Positions 38,501 to 51,411 of a stretch of 64,000 bases of DNA are shown here, one piece after another. Made by a program: the position numbers and the translations under genes. Origin of the DNA: Tubulanus polymorphus (taxonomy: Eukaryota; Nemertea; Palaeonemertea; Tubulaniformes; Tubulanidae); assembly GCF_964204645.1 (NCBI RefSeq), contig NC_134026.1:5704001-5768000 (forward strand). The letters are read 5' to 3'. Numbering within the stretch: position 1 is the stretch's first letter; each line of letters starts with the position of its first letter. The notes beneath the pieces were generated by a model. That model was not told the origin of the DNA. It made no database searches and worked only from the letters and a program-made list of their open reading frames with translations.

Positions 38501-39499
38501 AATACTTTCTATGATATGATATCAAAATCTTCGTTACATCATACAAAATTGTGCTTTTCTTATTTTCTGCAAACCCCAGCGCAATATCATACGTAACTAT
38601 CGTAAATAGTTAATGCATTGTAGATATGTATCTTCCAGAGATTTCTTTTCACAAACAGTGTCTCACGAAGTTGAATCGGCAATTCAATTCCCTTACGTCT
38701 ATCGTGCGTTTTGACTTTTCGGCAGCGTTTGTTCATCAAATACCCGCGCGTTCACTCGTTGACTCACCCGCTGGATGATAATCTCCAAGCAAACGAATAA
38801 TGTAATCATCACTTGGCGAAGTAAAATGCAGAAGAAGAACAAAATATATACAAATTATAGTAGGAAATATGGAATATGAGAGTGTTTAGAACCTTAACCG
38901 CGTTGCAGATATCTAAGTTTAGATTTGATCATACCGGCTTTACTCAGATAAAAGGGAATTGGTGAACAATTCGCAATCTGTCGCTCTTGTTTAAAGAGAT
39001 TTGAAGAGGTTTAAAGAGGATTTAACGCTTATTAAAAGCGCAGTGTAAACCATGTATACAGCGTTCGGAAATTTGTTGTTGATTTTGTGTATTTCATGTT
39101 TACGACAACTGTTCCATTGTCAATAATCTACGTTGGTTTTAGGATACGCCGAATACTAGCGTTGAAGTGTGTTTAGCCGTGGATTCTAAAGAACATCTGA
39201 CAGACTCACGTCGATGACGAGGATATTTTCGAATTTGAAAATTAAATCGATTTCTTTCATTGATTATCGATCTTTTTCGTTTGAACAACTGGAAACGTAG
39301 CGGAGACCTAACGTTAGGGAATATATCGTTATCAGAAATGATGTGTGTCAGTACTGTCACTCGAATTCTGACAAAACACGTCCATGATCATAATGTTGTT
39401 TTGAAAAAACTTATTCGCAAAAATCATACATAACTTAGTCGAACTTGAAATAATACTCTAGACTGTGTTTCTTTCGTCAGATCTCTTTACGTGTGGACT
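35509..39499. other. Gene-poor stretch after the ankyrin gene
   Basis: Start of a roughly 16-kb gene-poor region. The one good exon-like object is at 37630-37862. ATT/TTA-rich low complexity precedes it at 37500-37600. Nothing else recognised. Confidence 0.4.
37630..37862 (+). other. Exon-like open segment with strong splice signals
   Basis: Preceded by a pyrimidine-rich acceptor (ttttgcccgtttcag) and followed by a consensus donor (ATCG|gtaagt). One frame is open across all 233 bases and codes about 77 residues including 'RGKFIEEESVAMRQFSP'. Base composition is GC-richer than its flanks. No family recognised and no partner exon found; it could be an alternative or untranslated exon. Confidence 0.4.
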
Positions 39500-39830
39500 A
39501 CTGTTTATTGGCATTAAAGATCAATGAAGTTATTTTTGATTTGAATATATCGCTAATTGAATTAAATTGACCGGCAACCAGTCTAGCCCGGATATATTGA
39601 TGACGTTATGCTCATCCTTTTGAAAAATAATAATTGAAATTCATCAAAGATAGAATAAGAGTTTTGAAATCATACAAAATAAACGCCAAAAATTCACTAT
39701 TGTTATTGTTATTTTAAAACGCTAATATTGACGACGTAGTGCACATCGACTCACACAGAACCCCTTAAATAACGCATACTCAATTATATATATAAACATT
39801 ATTGTAACGGTTTTTACGGCGTTAAAAAGA
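39500..39830 (+). repeat. Dispersed repeat family A, copy 1
   Basis: Shares with copies near 40765 and 56850 the blocks 'gatttgaatatatcg', 'ccggcaaccagtctag', 'gatgacgt(a/t)..tgc' and, with copy 2, 'aaacattattgtaacgg' and 'acggcgt'. No coding capacity. Confidence 0.7.
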
Positions 39831-40764
39831 AATATTGGATTTATAGATTCGTGGCATAAGAAGCAAAAGATTGATCAAACGCCAACGGCTCGAGTCGGCC
39901 CCTTAACGAATTAGGTCTTGACTGATTTCGTCGCGTGATAAATCGTCAAGTAGGCTGCCTACTGTTTGTGAAGAGGACGTTGCGTATATGAGCGCGATAA
40001 ATATGATTTATACCGCTGGACGCCGGGGTTCTTCGACGACGCGCAACGTGCTTCACTTCAATATACCTAATATAGCCGACGTAAACTACACTAATATTTC
40101 TCGATTTGCCGGCGCTGAATCCGCGTTTGAACGATCTCTTCAACCAGTGCGTAACGTACTTAATCAGTCGCGAATTATAAGTCAATGGCAGGTAATTCAT
40201 CAGTTTCAGTCTAGCATTGTGCATTCAGTTACGCGTATCGTTAATTATTAACTAATAATGCGATTGCGTGAAATATGACGAAGAGACGTTCGAGCGCTCG
40301 TCGCACAGAGGACACTTACAAGAAATAGGGGTAAAACACGTAATTGTAACTATACTCGTGTGTGCTGTAACTGTTTTTGTTATCAATCAAGAAACGGAAG
40401 CGACAAAGTAACACGACTCGCGAGAAGTAGCTGTTTTTTAATTCTTCATTTTATGAACGCCAACATTCGGTCGTATCAGCATATGCATCTTGGTTCTGCA
40501 TCGCACCTCGTACGCGAGTAAAGGGTCCATCTTCAGTTTCTCTGACCATAGAACGAACTTGTTCTGCATTCAAATGCGTTCTTAAATCACACCTTTCTTC
40601 GCTGATGTAGTTGTTAATCTTTAGTTATAGTGATGATTACGTAATTGAAAAACTGGAATGCACTCACTATACATTTCAGTATCACGCCGGCGTTTCACCG
40701 CTTTCATGAATTAGCAACATTTTACGGCGAAGCAGTATAAGAAACTAACTTCAAAGCTTTTTTT
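39831..40764. other. Spacer with one exon-like open frame
   Basis: An open frame at 39988-40195, starting at an ATG and followed by TGGCAG|gtaatt, is GC-richer than its flanks and could be a first coding exon. The product is unrecognised and the support is weak. Confidence 0.25.
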
Positions 40765-41110
40765 TAAATAACATATATTGTTATAGTATTGTCGACAATG
40801 AATCATATAATATAAACCATACGATACTAAGGATCAATTAAATCATTTTCGATTTGAATATATCGATAATTTTATCGAATTGTCTAACCGGCAACCAGTC
40901 TAATATTTATGACGTAGTGCACTCACACGGAAGCCCTTGAATAACGCATAATAGGCCTCTAAACATTATTGTAAAGTACGGTGCTCCGGAGGTGACATGG
41001 TGAGGAATAAACATTTTTTTCGTGGGAACGAAAAACAAATATTTGTTTTTCACCGTGTCACCTCCGGGGTCCGTAGTAACGGTTTTAACGGCGTCAAAAA
41101 ACACACCATG
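40765..41110 (+). repeat. Dispersed repeat family A, copy 2 (interrupted)
   Basis: Same blocks as copy 1, but a 101-bp inverted-repeat element sits between 'attgtaa' and 'cggtttt'. Confidence 0.7.
40975..41075. mobile_element. 101-bp MITE with 4-bp target duplication
   Basis: Copy 1 of the host repeat reads ...attgtaacgg... at 39800-39815. Copy 2 reads attgtaa, then 101 extra bases, then gtaacgg. This gives GTAA at 40971-40974 and 41076-41079 as the target duplication. The insert has imperfect inverted termini of about 28 bases, including 'ccggaggtgaca' and 'tgtcacctccgg', and an inner hairpin around aaatattt. No coding capacity. Confidence 0.8.
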
Positions 41111-42717
41111 CAATAGATCTCTGGCGATGTATCAACGTCCCGCCAGTTAAGTTACATTTTGTATGTTTCTTGCATCAAATTATTTCGCATAGGGAAATTC
41201 AGCTTCCGAAGAAATTGCGATTACTACATAATTGGATTCGTATTCGATATACATAATTGCGGGAATGAGAACAAATATTTCATGATACACTGATGCAGGA
41301 TATATATATGTTTAGGGAATATCCTTGGGGGTGAGCATAGGTGTAATTGAAATGGACGAATTTCATTTACCTAATGCTATACCTGCATCATAGTAAACAG
41401 AGAATGAATACGCCACTATGGGAGGTGGTGGCAGTGTCTGTATTTGAGTATCAATAACGCATTGTTGCAAAACGTGTAACTGTATGGCAGTAAAGCACAA
41501 CGCACACGTCGCAGGAGAGGCACGTGAACAAACATGTTTGATTTCGGAAACGTTGTCCCCGACACCCCATGTTTCTCGTTTCTCGGAAACAGAAACATGT
41601 TTCCGGCATGTTTCTGTCTCCTGTTAAAACGGTTTACCAGATCCGATATGTTTGTTTTCGTGTTTCTGCGTTTCCCCGTTTCTCTGAATTGGGCTTTTGG
41701 AACAAAAAAGTGTTTCTTTATGGTGGTCAGTAGCCATATATTGACTTTTAGATCCAAATTTCCAAAGTTGATTAAAAAATGAATTAGTTTTTAAAACACG
41801 CAAGAGATAGACAGACGCTTTCCATCCCGTGGGAGAGTTGTAGTTACAGTTCCCAGTTATTGTTAGTACGCAAGGCTTAGGTTCTTCAATCCACCGCGAA
41901 TTGAGAGGCGAGTGTGCAGATACGATGTCAACGATATCTTCATTGTCTGCCGTGTATCGGTGGCTTTTCCGCGGCATTAATAAACATCTCAACTACGGTT
42001 TTCGGCGAAGAACCACTTTTCCGTATTCTGGATACTTGAGCCAAGTTGCCTTCGCTGTAGGATATGAACAACAAAACAATAAGCGCGATCCGTTTATACG
42101 CGTGTTTAATTAGAATGGCTGACGGCGTCGCGTTAAACAGTATTAAATACGTCTTAAAGGCGGTACTTATCACGTGAACGATCTGTCCTCGCTTCGGAGA
42201 AGAAAACCACCTCCAACGCCAATAATTCTATCCGTGTATTGAAACAAAGATTTATGAAACCCGTTATCCGCATTTATGACATTTCGTTCGATTTGCGGAA
42301 TCCGGTGTCCTCGCTGTTGTGCAGCCATATTTCGCGTCGGAGACTTCAGTGAGGAATTGGATTTGAATAAGCCGCAGTAAATCATCAATCATTTTCTCGT
42401 TTGCAAACTGGCAGAGCATATAGAGAGGAATAGGATGTGTTCGCATCACGCCCGCTTTAATGCGGAAAATCGTTCAAAAATGGTAATAAATGTTCGTTTG
42501 ATTAGCCCAATACAAAAGATAATGACCATTTCAAGTTATACATCAAAGGAATCACGGTTTTCGCTGTTCGGGTGGGTTTTTCTATTTGGTGCCAATCCGC
42601 TACTCCCGGGAATTGAATTCTTATAATTGTGTATTCAATACATAGAAATTTAGAATAGAAAAGACACGATAACATTCGACGCGGTCTGTGATCATCAAAG
42701 TCATGAGCCATATGATC
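41111..42717. other. Spacer with GTTTC-rich low-complexity patch
   Basis: At 41530-41700 'aaacatgtttc' and 'gtttctcgtttctc' words recur on both strands, making the open frames there uninformative. No gene supported. Confidence 0.4.
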
Positions 42718-42991
42718 CATCTTCACCCATCATGGGATTCGAACCCACTACGCTTAAGCTGTTCCCGAACCCTTTACCTCGCGACTAGTTACTGCCAACC
42801 AGAATCCAATCGGGCCAATCACAGCGCCATTAGTTGTTCGATTTCCCGTTAAATGGACCAATCAACCAACATTTTTGCAAGTTGTTATATGACGTCATGC
42901 GCAAAAGGACCAATAATGAAATCGCACGTCGTGAGGCCAGGGGGCTGGTTGAAGTGACTTAGAGGTAACGGGCCCCTGGCAAATGAGGATG
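42718..42991. repeat. Inverted-terminus element, copy 2
   Basis: Left end CATCTTCACCCATCATGGG with 'ggattcgaacccactacgct' inside it, right end 'cccctggcaaatgaggatg', as in the 9479-9573 copy but with a 180-base longer interior. Confidence 0.55.
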
Positions 42992-44057
42992 ACCATCATC
43001 TTACAAACATATGAAAAACCGAAATTTCGTAAATGCATCAAATATTGCGTGGTATAAGAATGTCCGAGACTAATGAAAACATGACGTTCATGTTCTTGGC
43101 TCGTCATGTAGGATTTCAGGCTTTTATACGCGAATGCCATGTCATGTCCTGTCACATCAAGATTTGCCTTGTTAACAATCTACGGCGTTGATGCGCGCCG
43201 ACTCTCCCGGTGCTCGTATATTTAGTGCCGACTAGGGCGACGCGGCAATAGAAACGATAATATTCATCGTCGGGAGACTTTGCTCGCATCATCTTGAGCA
43301 CAATTCTTATACATCTCGAGAGAGCATTTCTAGCATTTCATTACTGAGATGATCTCGTGTGAACCACTAACGCGCTGACTGTTCACTATCTACACAACGT
43401 TCCCCGCTGCTTCTAATTCCATGCGATGATGACAATGCTACCCCCGACATACGTGCTCAGATTCTGAATTATCAATAGTTTAATGAAAATAAATATTATC
43501 TGTCGCGTATATGATACGAGCTATTTTGCATTCCATTTGAATATCGTTTGGAAATACATCAATGGAGCCGCAGATGGTAGAAGCGATACGATCCCGTTAT
43601 CGGTGAGACACGCAACAGATCGCCGGTACATTCTAGATTCAAGAGAAATATGATTGATTGAAGGATTATACGTGGGCAGTATTTTTCGGCGAGGGTCGAA
43701 TGGGAACAGCTTTATACAATAACTAACACAAATTACATACGTATATATGAAGAAATAGCCTACGTATGATTATGATATAATACTTCACATTCGGGTATAT
43801 CATAGAACACAATGTTTTTCTATGTTTATTAAGGTACTGTCCTGTACATCAGCGTTCCGTACGTCTGCAAATATCGAAGTACATGCGTTTGGGTATATCA
43901 GCGTACATTGCTGAGCATCCAGTAGGGTTAATAATCCATCGAGGCATTGATGTATATTGGGAGTACGCAAATGTATGTACATTTATGTGCAGTGGACCAC
44001 GGGGTACTGACATAAGTATATACATATTCAGATTCACGGTTTAGCGTCGACATTGAT
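42992..44057. other. Non-coding spacer
   Basis: No exon, repeat unit or RNA gene recognised. Confidence 0.4.
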
Positions 44058-44640
44058 CATCCTCGATTACCAGGGTTTGATTGCCACTCACTGAAGCTCA
44101 CGCCAACAGAAATCCTGGCCGCAGACCCTTCATTGGTCTATTACAACGTCCATCATTTCTTGGGCAGACAGGTTGCCGCTCAGCGGCCACCAGTCTATGT
44201 ATTAAGCAAATCAGGTTCATTGTTTTTCACCGACAGTTTCGTTCTATCAATACAACGCACTGGTTGGCTAGATATATAGACTGGTGGCCGCTAAGCGGCC
44301 CAATGAAGACCTGTAGTCTGCTTGAAGAGCAACGAAGGGTCTACGGCCAGGGCGAACATCGGTTTTCGTAGCTACGCGGTCAACTGTCGGAACTAATAAC
44401 CGAACGCTAGTTCGGTCGTAACGTATTTCATAAAGTGATCGGCCATCTTGAAAACGTCCGAACTACTGCAACCGTGCTTAATCACGTGGTCGACCATTTC
44501 GGGACCATAGTTCCGGCTAACTGACATTCGGTTTCACTTAGTTTGACAATAGTCGACTAACTCCGATAACCGAGGTTCGCCCAGGATTGTGTTGGCGTGA
44601 GCTTCGGCGGTAGGCAATCAAACCCTGGCAAGCGAGGATG
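44058..44640. mobile_element. Foldback element with a nested insertion in its right arm
   Basis: Left arm from CATCCTCGATTACCAGGG and right arm ending CCCTGGCAAGCGAGGATG are inverted copies. They include 'ggtttgattgcc', 'gaagctcacgccaaca' and 'atcctggccg.agaccctt'. Further in, 44175-44198 pairs with 44276-44299 at 23 of 24 bases. The right arm is split by a 229-bp element (44352-44580) plus its duplicated CCAGG; without it the element would be about 349 bp. The ends resemble those of the repeats at 9479 and 42718. Confidence 0.75.
44352..44580 (+). mobile_element. 229-bp inverted-repeat element (CCAGG-flanked), copy 1
   Basis: Starts GCGAACATCGGTTTTCG and ends CGATAACCGAGGTTCGC, flanked by CCAGG at 44347-44351 and 44581-44585. 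The intact left arm of the host foldback has CCTGG only once at the equivalent place (about 44114), so CCAGG is a duplicated target. A second copy in inverse orientation is at 51412-51642. No coding capacity. Confidence 0.8.
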
Positions 44641-47191
44641 AGGATTGATAGATCTATCGCATGTCGGTTGTTCGGTATACCGGGTGTCGATGATCCGCAA
44701 TTCCGGCAATTTCACGTTGCGGAAAAATTGTTGACACACAATGGCCGTAAATACGTATTTATGTGATTTGATTCCGGTGTTTTAGTCGGCTAGACGTAGA
44801 CAGAACGGATGGAGCCTGCCAGTGTTCAGTGTGACTGATAGCCGGAATTTAGGAGTGAAGCACCATCGTGATAACCGATGACACGTATACACTATATATC
44901 GACCAACTTCTCGTACGCGCACCTTAAAAACGTTCCTTTATGCGTCACTCGGATATGATTATCATCGTTAAAAATATACGTGATCGCGTAGTAGAAGTCG
45001 TGATCTAACGCGAATCTTGATTTTGGACTGCATAAGGTGATACACCAAGTTCGTCTGCGTTCGAAAAAGTGGCCCAAATGTAGAATCCGGGGTAATAGTA
45101 CAAAGGTGTTGGAACATATTCCATACTTTGGTTGTGATTCGGTTCTTCATTTTGACGTGACGTCATGTTCACAGTGCCATGGTATATACTATGGGCAACT
45201 GTTTGACTGCTGGTTGACTGGGTAACTGGCCGACTGGATGACTAGTCGACTGGTTGACTGCTGGTTGACTGGCCATCTCGATGGCTGATTGGACTGGCCG
45301 ACTGGATGAGAACACATGATTTCACTTGACCTCATCCTATTAACTACCACTGAGGTGTTTTGAAAATAGATTCAACGCTAACTTTCATAACGCTAATGGT
45401 TTTTCATAAATCTGTTTGGAAATTACGAATCTATTTCTGTTGTTTTACATCCGTCTATTTCATTTCTGATTAGTTCCACTTAATTTTCACGAATGCGCAA
45501 CTTGCGCTCCCATTTTTAAAATCTAATCCCTATGACAGAAATATCACAGGCGACAATATCGAGCGACTATTTTCGTCTGTTTGTCGATACGAGCAAACGA
45601 AGATTAAATATATTAAGAACTGTCTGCGAATGTCGTTTGAAAATAACGAACAATTGCCGTCCTATCAGCAATGCTTCAAAACATCGATCAAATTCGATAC
45701 ATTTTACGTGAATACAATTAACCCTTCACCAAAGAGATATATTCAATATATCATGTCAGCCCCGTGAGAAAATGTAATATTCTTCTACCCTGTGTTTTCT
45801 ATGCATGACTACTGCGCGTATTATATTTCATCACGGGTTGACTTTTATCCTGTAAACGATGTATTCTTGACGTTACGTTTTACGTTCCTGTTGATAATTC
45901 ATTCTATTCGCATATCCAGGGCCCACGGACAAGCTTTCAATCCAAGGGGCTTTACAAATGTGACAGTTATTCCACATTCTCGCCAGGGGATTAAAGCGCT
46001 TGGAACATTCTAACCGTATATGCGGTTCACTTTCGAATATTTAATCGACACAAAACGGGCTCCCGGAGAATTGATTGCGGAGTAGGGCCTTTCGTCGGCG
46101 ATTAGCGAACTGATCGTAACGTACGCTTTGACGTGAATATTTGCTGATGGAAACAGTCGATGTTTATATATTGGATATTGCTAATCGATCCATATATTCA
46201 GGCGATGGTACGGCGAGGATGCGATCACATGTCGGTCATCGACTAATCATGATTTATAGCTGAATTCCCGCAGCTGCTTATGCTATACACAACGGTATCT
46301 ATCAGTAAGGATGAGGCCCGATAGAAACTAAGTAAAATCAGAGGTCTGTGACCGATGAGATTTCGTCGAAATCCTCGCTCAATCAATGCGCGGTCGCGAT
46401 CCAATTGCCAGCTCGGTCCATCGACCTCAATGTTCTTCCGAAAAAGCATCAGTTCGATTTCCATCATTTTTCAGCGAATTTGGCAAAAACGGCAATATAG
46501 AATGATCAATTTTCAGTGTATCGTGTATTTGGTTTATGGTTTTAATTAAGATTGCGGTGCACCATTGATGCGACGTAAATACGTAGATTCAATTATGAAG
46601 CGACACTTTATATGTAGGTGTGTTTATCTCTCGCATCTCTGTCTGTCTCTGAATCCTCATAATTTCGATAACGATTTATACGATGAAGCGATATAGTGAG
46701 ATGTTGTGCGTATACGCGCGGGGCTTATACAGCAGGTGACATAATGCACAAATTTTCAGTTCATTAATGATTGGTTTGTTAACCTCTCAAGAAGTTATAC
46801 TCCAAACAGTCGAGACGCTTTACTCTTGATTCAATATCCTCCTGTGACGTGGGTGATTGACTTTACGCGGCTTGTTGAGGAGAAAGTCAAAATGGGATCC
46901 ATCCTAACATACGTATATATATTTTTCACTATAGCCTACCTAAATATGCATGGTATACGTATATGGTTTGACAATCCACGATTGAAGAGGATATCGTCTA
47001 CAATTCATTCTATTTAAATGTCCATGCATTTTCTCATCTACGACGTTGTACGTAAATCAATATATGAACGACCATCTTTAAAATCAATATTCACAGTTCT
47101 AATATAGTTTGATTTACATTTCAACTTAGGTATTTTTAGAATAACAATAGAAAATACGTATATGAATTTTGCCTTAAAGTGAAATTCTTAT
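44641..47191. other. Gene-poor stretch with minisatellite
   Basis: Includes the CTGGTTGA-type minisatellite at 45195-45310. No exon supported. Confidence 0.4.
45195..45310 (+). repeat. Minisatellite of 'gactggttgactg' units
   Basis: About eight imperfect units built on ACTGGTTG, ACTGGCCG and ACTGGATG, with units of 8 and 16 bases interleaved. Confidence 0.85.
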
Positions 47192-47395
47192 TTAGTATGT
47201 ATGGAGGCCGTTAAGTCTATCTTTGCGGTCAACAGTAATGGCGTTCGTTTCAGTTGTCCAAAATGAATCCCTTTTTTGCCGATTAAACCACGCTATTACC
47301 AGAAACGAAGCCATTACTATCAATATAAATGAGAGTAACATTGTTAATAATTCATAGGCCTGGAGCTTTTTGATCACCTCGGCTACCCACTCCAT
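47192..47395 (-). CDS. Possible 67-residue single-pass membrane microprotein
   Basis: ATG at 47393-47395 in a good context (GTGATGG), stop at 47192-47194. Residues 1-15 are amphipathic and charged, about 16-37 are one strong hydrophobic helix ('LLTMLLSFILIVMASFLVIAW'), then a basic stop-transfer 'NRQKR' and a polar tail. This is the layout of small integral membrane proteins, but I recognise no family. No splice site or neighbour supports it, so chance remains possible. Confidence 0.35.
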   Translation of the reverse strand: MEWVAEVIKKLQAYELLTMLLSFILIVMASFLVIAWFNRQKRDSFWTTETNAITVDRKDRLNGLHTY

Positions 47396-50300
47396 CACAA
47401 CTACACCAAGATCCCAACGGGAAAGGCAGAAGATTGACCACTTTGGTAAACGACAACGAAACTATCGTACAGTTGCCGCTTCAGTGTGAACGCGAGCGAA
47501 GTATATTTAGGGTTTGCATGACGCGGGAATTGGAGACATTTCACCAGAAATAACTGCTGTAATTGGGCTTTGATGATAGGCACACATTACCGAACGTGAT
47601 TCGATGTACATCGATCTGGTGATTACACGACCTCACTGATGTCTCTATGTCATCAATGTAACTGGTTTACGCCTATCTTGGCTATGTCATCGTCGTTGTC
47701 GTCTTCGAATCGAAGAAGGAGTTCCATGTGTAATCCTCTCGAGGAGCAAACCGACGGCATATAAAGACAGATCGATCAGCGAAATCGAAGTCTTCTGCCG
47801 AAATCGATTGATTATGCGCGTTTAAACATTCTTAGCTGTCACGTACTGGCAGTTTAATCCCCGACAAATCCCCGACCACTCGGCTTTTAATGCGATGTTA
47901 AATTACTTTCTGATCTAAAGTCTGTTCCTGTCACCTCCATCGACATCGATACCGCCTGTGACAATATTAGCTTCTCTCTAAACAAACGCTCCCATCTGTG
48001 AGATCGATTTTGTTCATGCTGGCAAAAAAAAAACTTTTGGTCTTTGATGACGATATATCTTGGACTCATTCATGGCTCAGTGTAGATAAGATTCTTGTAG
48101 TAGACAGCTATGAGAAAAACCTTAGAACCTCTATACGGACGCGATGCTAAATGACAAGATTATAAATATCGAGATATCAAACGACGTATAAAGTATCGAA
48201 AAATCAATACTCAAACCATTTATAGAAATGCGTGCTGTCTAGTTCTCCTTCTTTGATAGAAATTTAAGATTTGCAATTTATCATATGAATGGAATTTGAG
48301 TCTGGTTGGTCTGGTTTGCCTGAGTCGGTTTGTGCCTACTCAGTTGTGATTTTCTATTAGATGTTACTTTCCCTATGTAAACAGGTGATTCGGTCAGTAA
48401 ACTGAAATCTGAAGCCAGTACGTGCAGTTTCTTTTAAATAAAGGTCGCCTTGATTAGGTGCGTTGATAGCGGTGGTTGTCACTTTCTGTCTGCGTCCGTT
48501 CAGTACTGAACTTCAAAAGATAAATACATCTCTTTGTTGTCATCGTGTTTTGATCTCGGTGGGAAATCTGAGTTCATCATCGAATTATCAACCCATAAAC
48601 AAACCAGGGAGTGGAACACGTCTGGTATATTTTGGGAAGGAATATTGATCTTGGTAAAATATATACGATATTCTGACGCAGCACATGGGATTGTTATGTA
48701 AAATGTAATTATTTTTGATGGGGGAAACGTTGTAATAATTTTTTCAGTTTTTTTATTTGGCAGCATATACAAGCCCTTGGCAAGAACGATGCAAAAGAAC
48801 CTTTAAATAAACCGTTTATTGATGTCAATATTGATTATAGTGAACATTAGGGGCCTAGTTTTATTTTGATATTTGATAACGGAGGCCAATTTATATCTGG
48901 AACATCGACCAGATCTGTCAGGTATAGGCTCCCAGGTATAGGTTTCTTCCAAGAAAGGAAGCAACCGGTTTTTAACACGGGAACAATAATGAATTCACCC
49001 AGAATGAGGATCCACAATAATGTGTGCTGTCCAAATATCCCGATAACGCCATTAAATGTCGTATTGGATAGTTTGACTGATATATTGTCAGACCACCCTA
49101 ACACAAGACGAAAATGATATATCTATTTCTAGCTCTTATTGACGTTGTGGCACTTCTATCGGTTTGCTATCTATTCCCAGGTGAAGAGTGTCGCTTTTAC
49201 GATGTTATTGTGTTCGCCAGCAGTTTCATGACCTGTGTCAAATAAAACACGACGTGCTCCGATTGCTCCATCATTCTGAACGGGGGAGGCGCACACCGAG
49301 ATGGTCAGAAGACGGAAAGTGAGATTTCGATTTTCAGGTTAAGAGTTCACGAAGGGTCCTTTGCAAAGTCTTTTTCAGTTTTAACACATTTCTGGGTATT
49401 TAGTTGTCAGCGTATCGGATGTAAGGGCACAGAGGGTTGCTTCTCATGATGACTGGAGAGATAATGCGGGTGCACATCGATGGCGCTGATGCACGAAATA
49501 CATATAAGCATCGTATAGAGGCACACTGCTAGCAGACATTATTAAATACACTCTTTGATTAGGTACATATGAGTATATAATTGGACGCTCCACTCGGGGA
49601 CATGTTGCACGTTCAAATGTATTTTTCCTACATTGTTAGGCAATCCCTTGATTGACTGTGTTTTCATCGGTTCCGTTACTTAAGAATTAATAAGCGTTTA
49701 TTGACGTCGTATGGCGTCGAGAGGATGTGTGCGTCGGATTACGACGAAGTCGTCTGCTAGCTAGGCAGTACATTCGGTTACAGTATAGGCGAGCATTTTA
49801 TTTTGGGGACGAATAACCTGTCTACTGGATACAGAGTGACTTGTAATTCGGAGCTATACCTGTTAGGTCTCGACATCATGAGCAATGATTTAATAAAGTC
49901 ATGGCTCGTAGCAAATTATTGGCAATATAAATTGAATTATCCCAGCCCGGTTGCCTCGGCTGCTGTTGCTGCTGAAACTGTACATGCAGACGTGTATAAC
50001 TTCACTCGCGCGCTACAAGATCGCGTAAAAGTATTCTGTGCGGATACTCGGTGATATTTTTAGGGTCCCTGAACTTACGAGCAAGTCTTCTTCAGGTTAT
50101 TTAACATAAATGTATATGTATAAACAAATAACTGAATCATTCTGTGAAACTGTTAGATATTGATGAAAATTTTTCAGGATATAAATGCTATGACATGACG
50201 CGGTTTTGTGCAGTTTCTGATGCGTATTCACCAGCTGCAATCACACCAGGGGTTTGATGTATTCTTAGATTGGTGATTATCCCGTATTCGTGATTGTCAC

Positions 50301-51406
50301 AGTTAAGGATGCCGATAGCCATCCTCACCAGGTGACGAACCCGTAATTGTCACAGTGCCCGCTTCCAGAGTGGCTAAGCACCGATCCATTAAGGGACTCG
50401 ACTGAGAGCAAGACCAACGTCGTGTGTATGGTGTGCGAAACCGTATCAGGACAAAATATCTTCTGCTGATGGACATAATTCAGATTATTTTCAAACAGTC
50501 AACTTATTTTATCTATAAATCGTATGCATATGTTCTTAAAATTTCTAGGAGATCATTGTATGTTGTTAGGAAAAATGCTACAATTTATCAATCAATGGTC
50601 AAATGTCAAAAGGCTACTGAGTCTAAATCATTCGCCCCTTCTCATGTGGATGTATATACTAGTACTCCTATACGTCGTGTACGTGTTCAGAGTAGGAAAT
50701 GAGTAAAGGGGGTGTGATTGAACATTATGACAGACGACAATGTGATACGTACATATGGTTTGGCGAATTATCCCTCATATACAGAGGGAAGGCGTGTCAT
50801 TAGCATAAGGCAGATAAACCTTAGAAAAAATTGTGTAATTAACTTTTTCTCTTTCGGTCGTATCAACATTTCCTTCTCTGATATCGAGTAGTCGAAAGCC
50901 CAAACAAGCGCAAAGAAACATCACTAGAGACTAGCTGGAGATCTCGGAAATTTAATTTACGGTAACCGGTACGGAAACCTTACTTCGCAGCTTAGTGACA
51001 TGATATGACAGTTTGTAATTACTTTAACCCACTCGTTCCCTAATGTTGGCTAATATTGGTAGTTCGTTGAATCCATAAACAACAGACGCTGGTAATCACG
51101 TCAATCGTACAGAAAAATGTCTGCCTTTTCGTTTGCTTTGCACAAACATATCTTTTTCTTACATGTTCTGTACATTACCATTACATTACTTAAGTTCATG
51201 TAACTTATACCTTGGAGTAATCACTTGACAAAATGATTACTCCAAGCTTATACCGATGACATGTCATTTCATTACATGTATTTCATTACAATCCGAAGTT
51301 CTGAAACCCAGCCCGCATTAGGCTTTTCGTAGTCATCAAAAAGATAAGTAATAATATGAATAGAAAATCTTTTAGACGGCTACAAATTGAATTGTTGTTT
51401 CGGTAA
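47396..51406. other. Gene-poor stretch upstream of the GTPase
   Basis: Several short open frames with hydrophobic segments on both strands (48847-49104 minus; 49114-49248 plus) are unsupported by splice or homology evidence. A hairpin lies at 51211-51246. Confidence 0.35.
51211..51246. repeat. Perfect 13-bp stem hairpin
   Basis: cttggagtaatca and its complement tgattactccaag separated by 10 bases; 'cttatac' flanks both sides (51204-51210 and 51247-51253 approximately), suggesting a small insertion. Confidence 0.8.
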
Positions 51407-51411
51407 CCAGG

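Noticed and set aside
41500-41790. Long overlapping frames on both strands
   Set aside because: Produced by a GTTTC/GAAAC low-complexity patch rather than coding sequence.
48847-49248. Short frames on both strands with hydrophobic segments
   Set aside because: Plus and minus frames are equally good, so neither can be preferred; no homology seen.
49803-50706. Open frames upstream of the GTPase that might be retroelement remnants
   Set aside because: No protease, RT, integrase or LTR pattern found; overlapping frames give no consistent reading.
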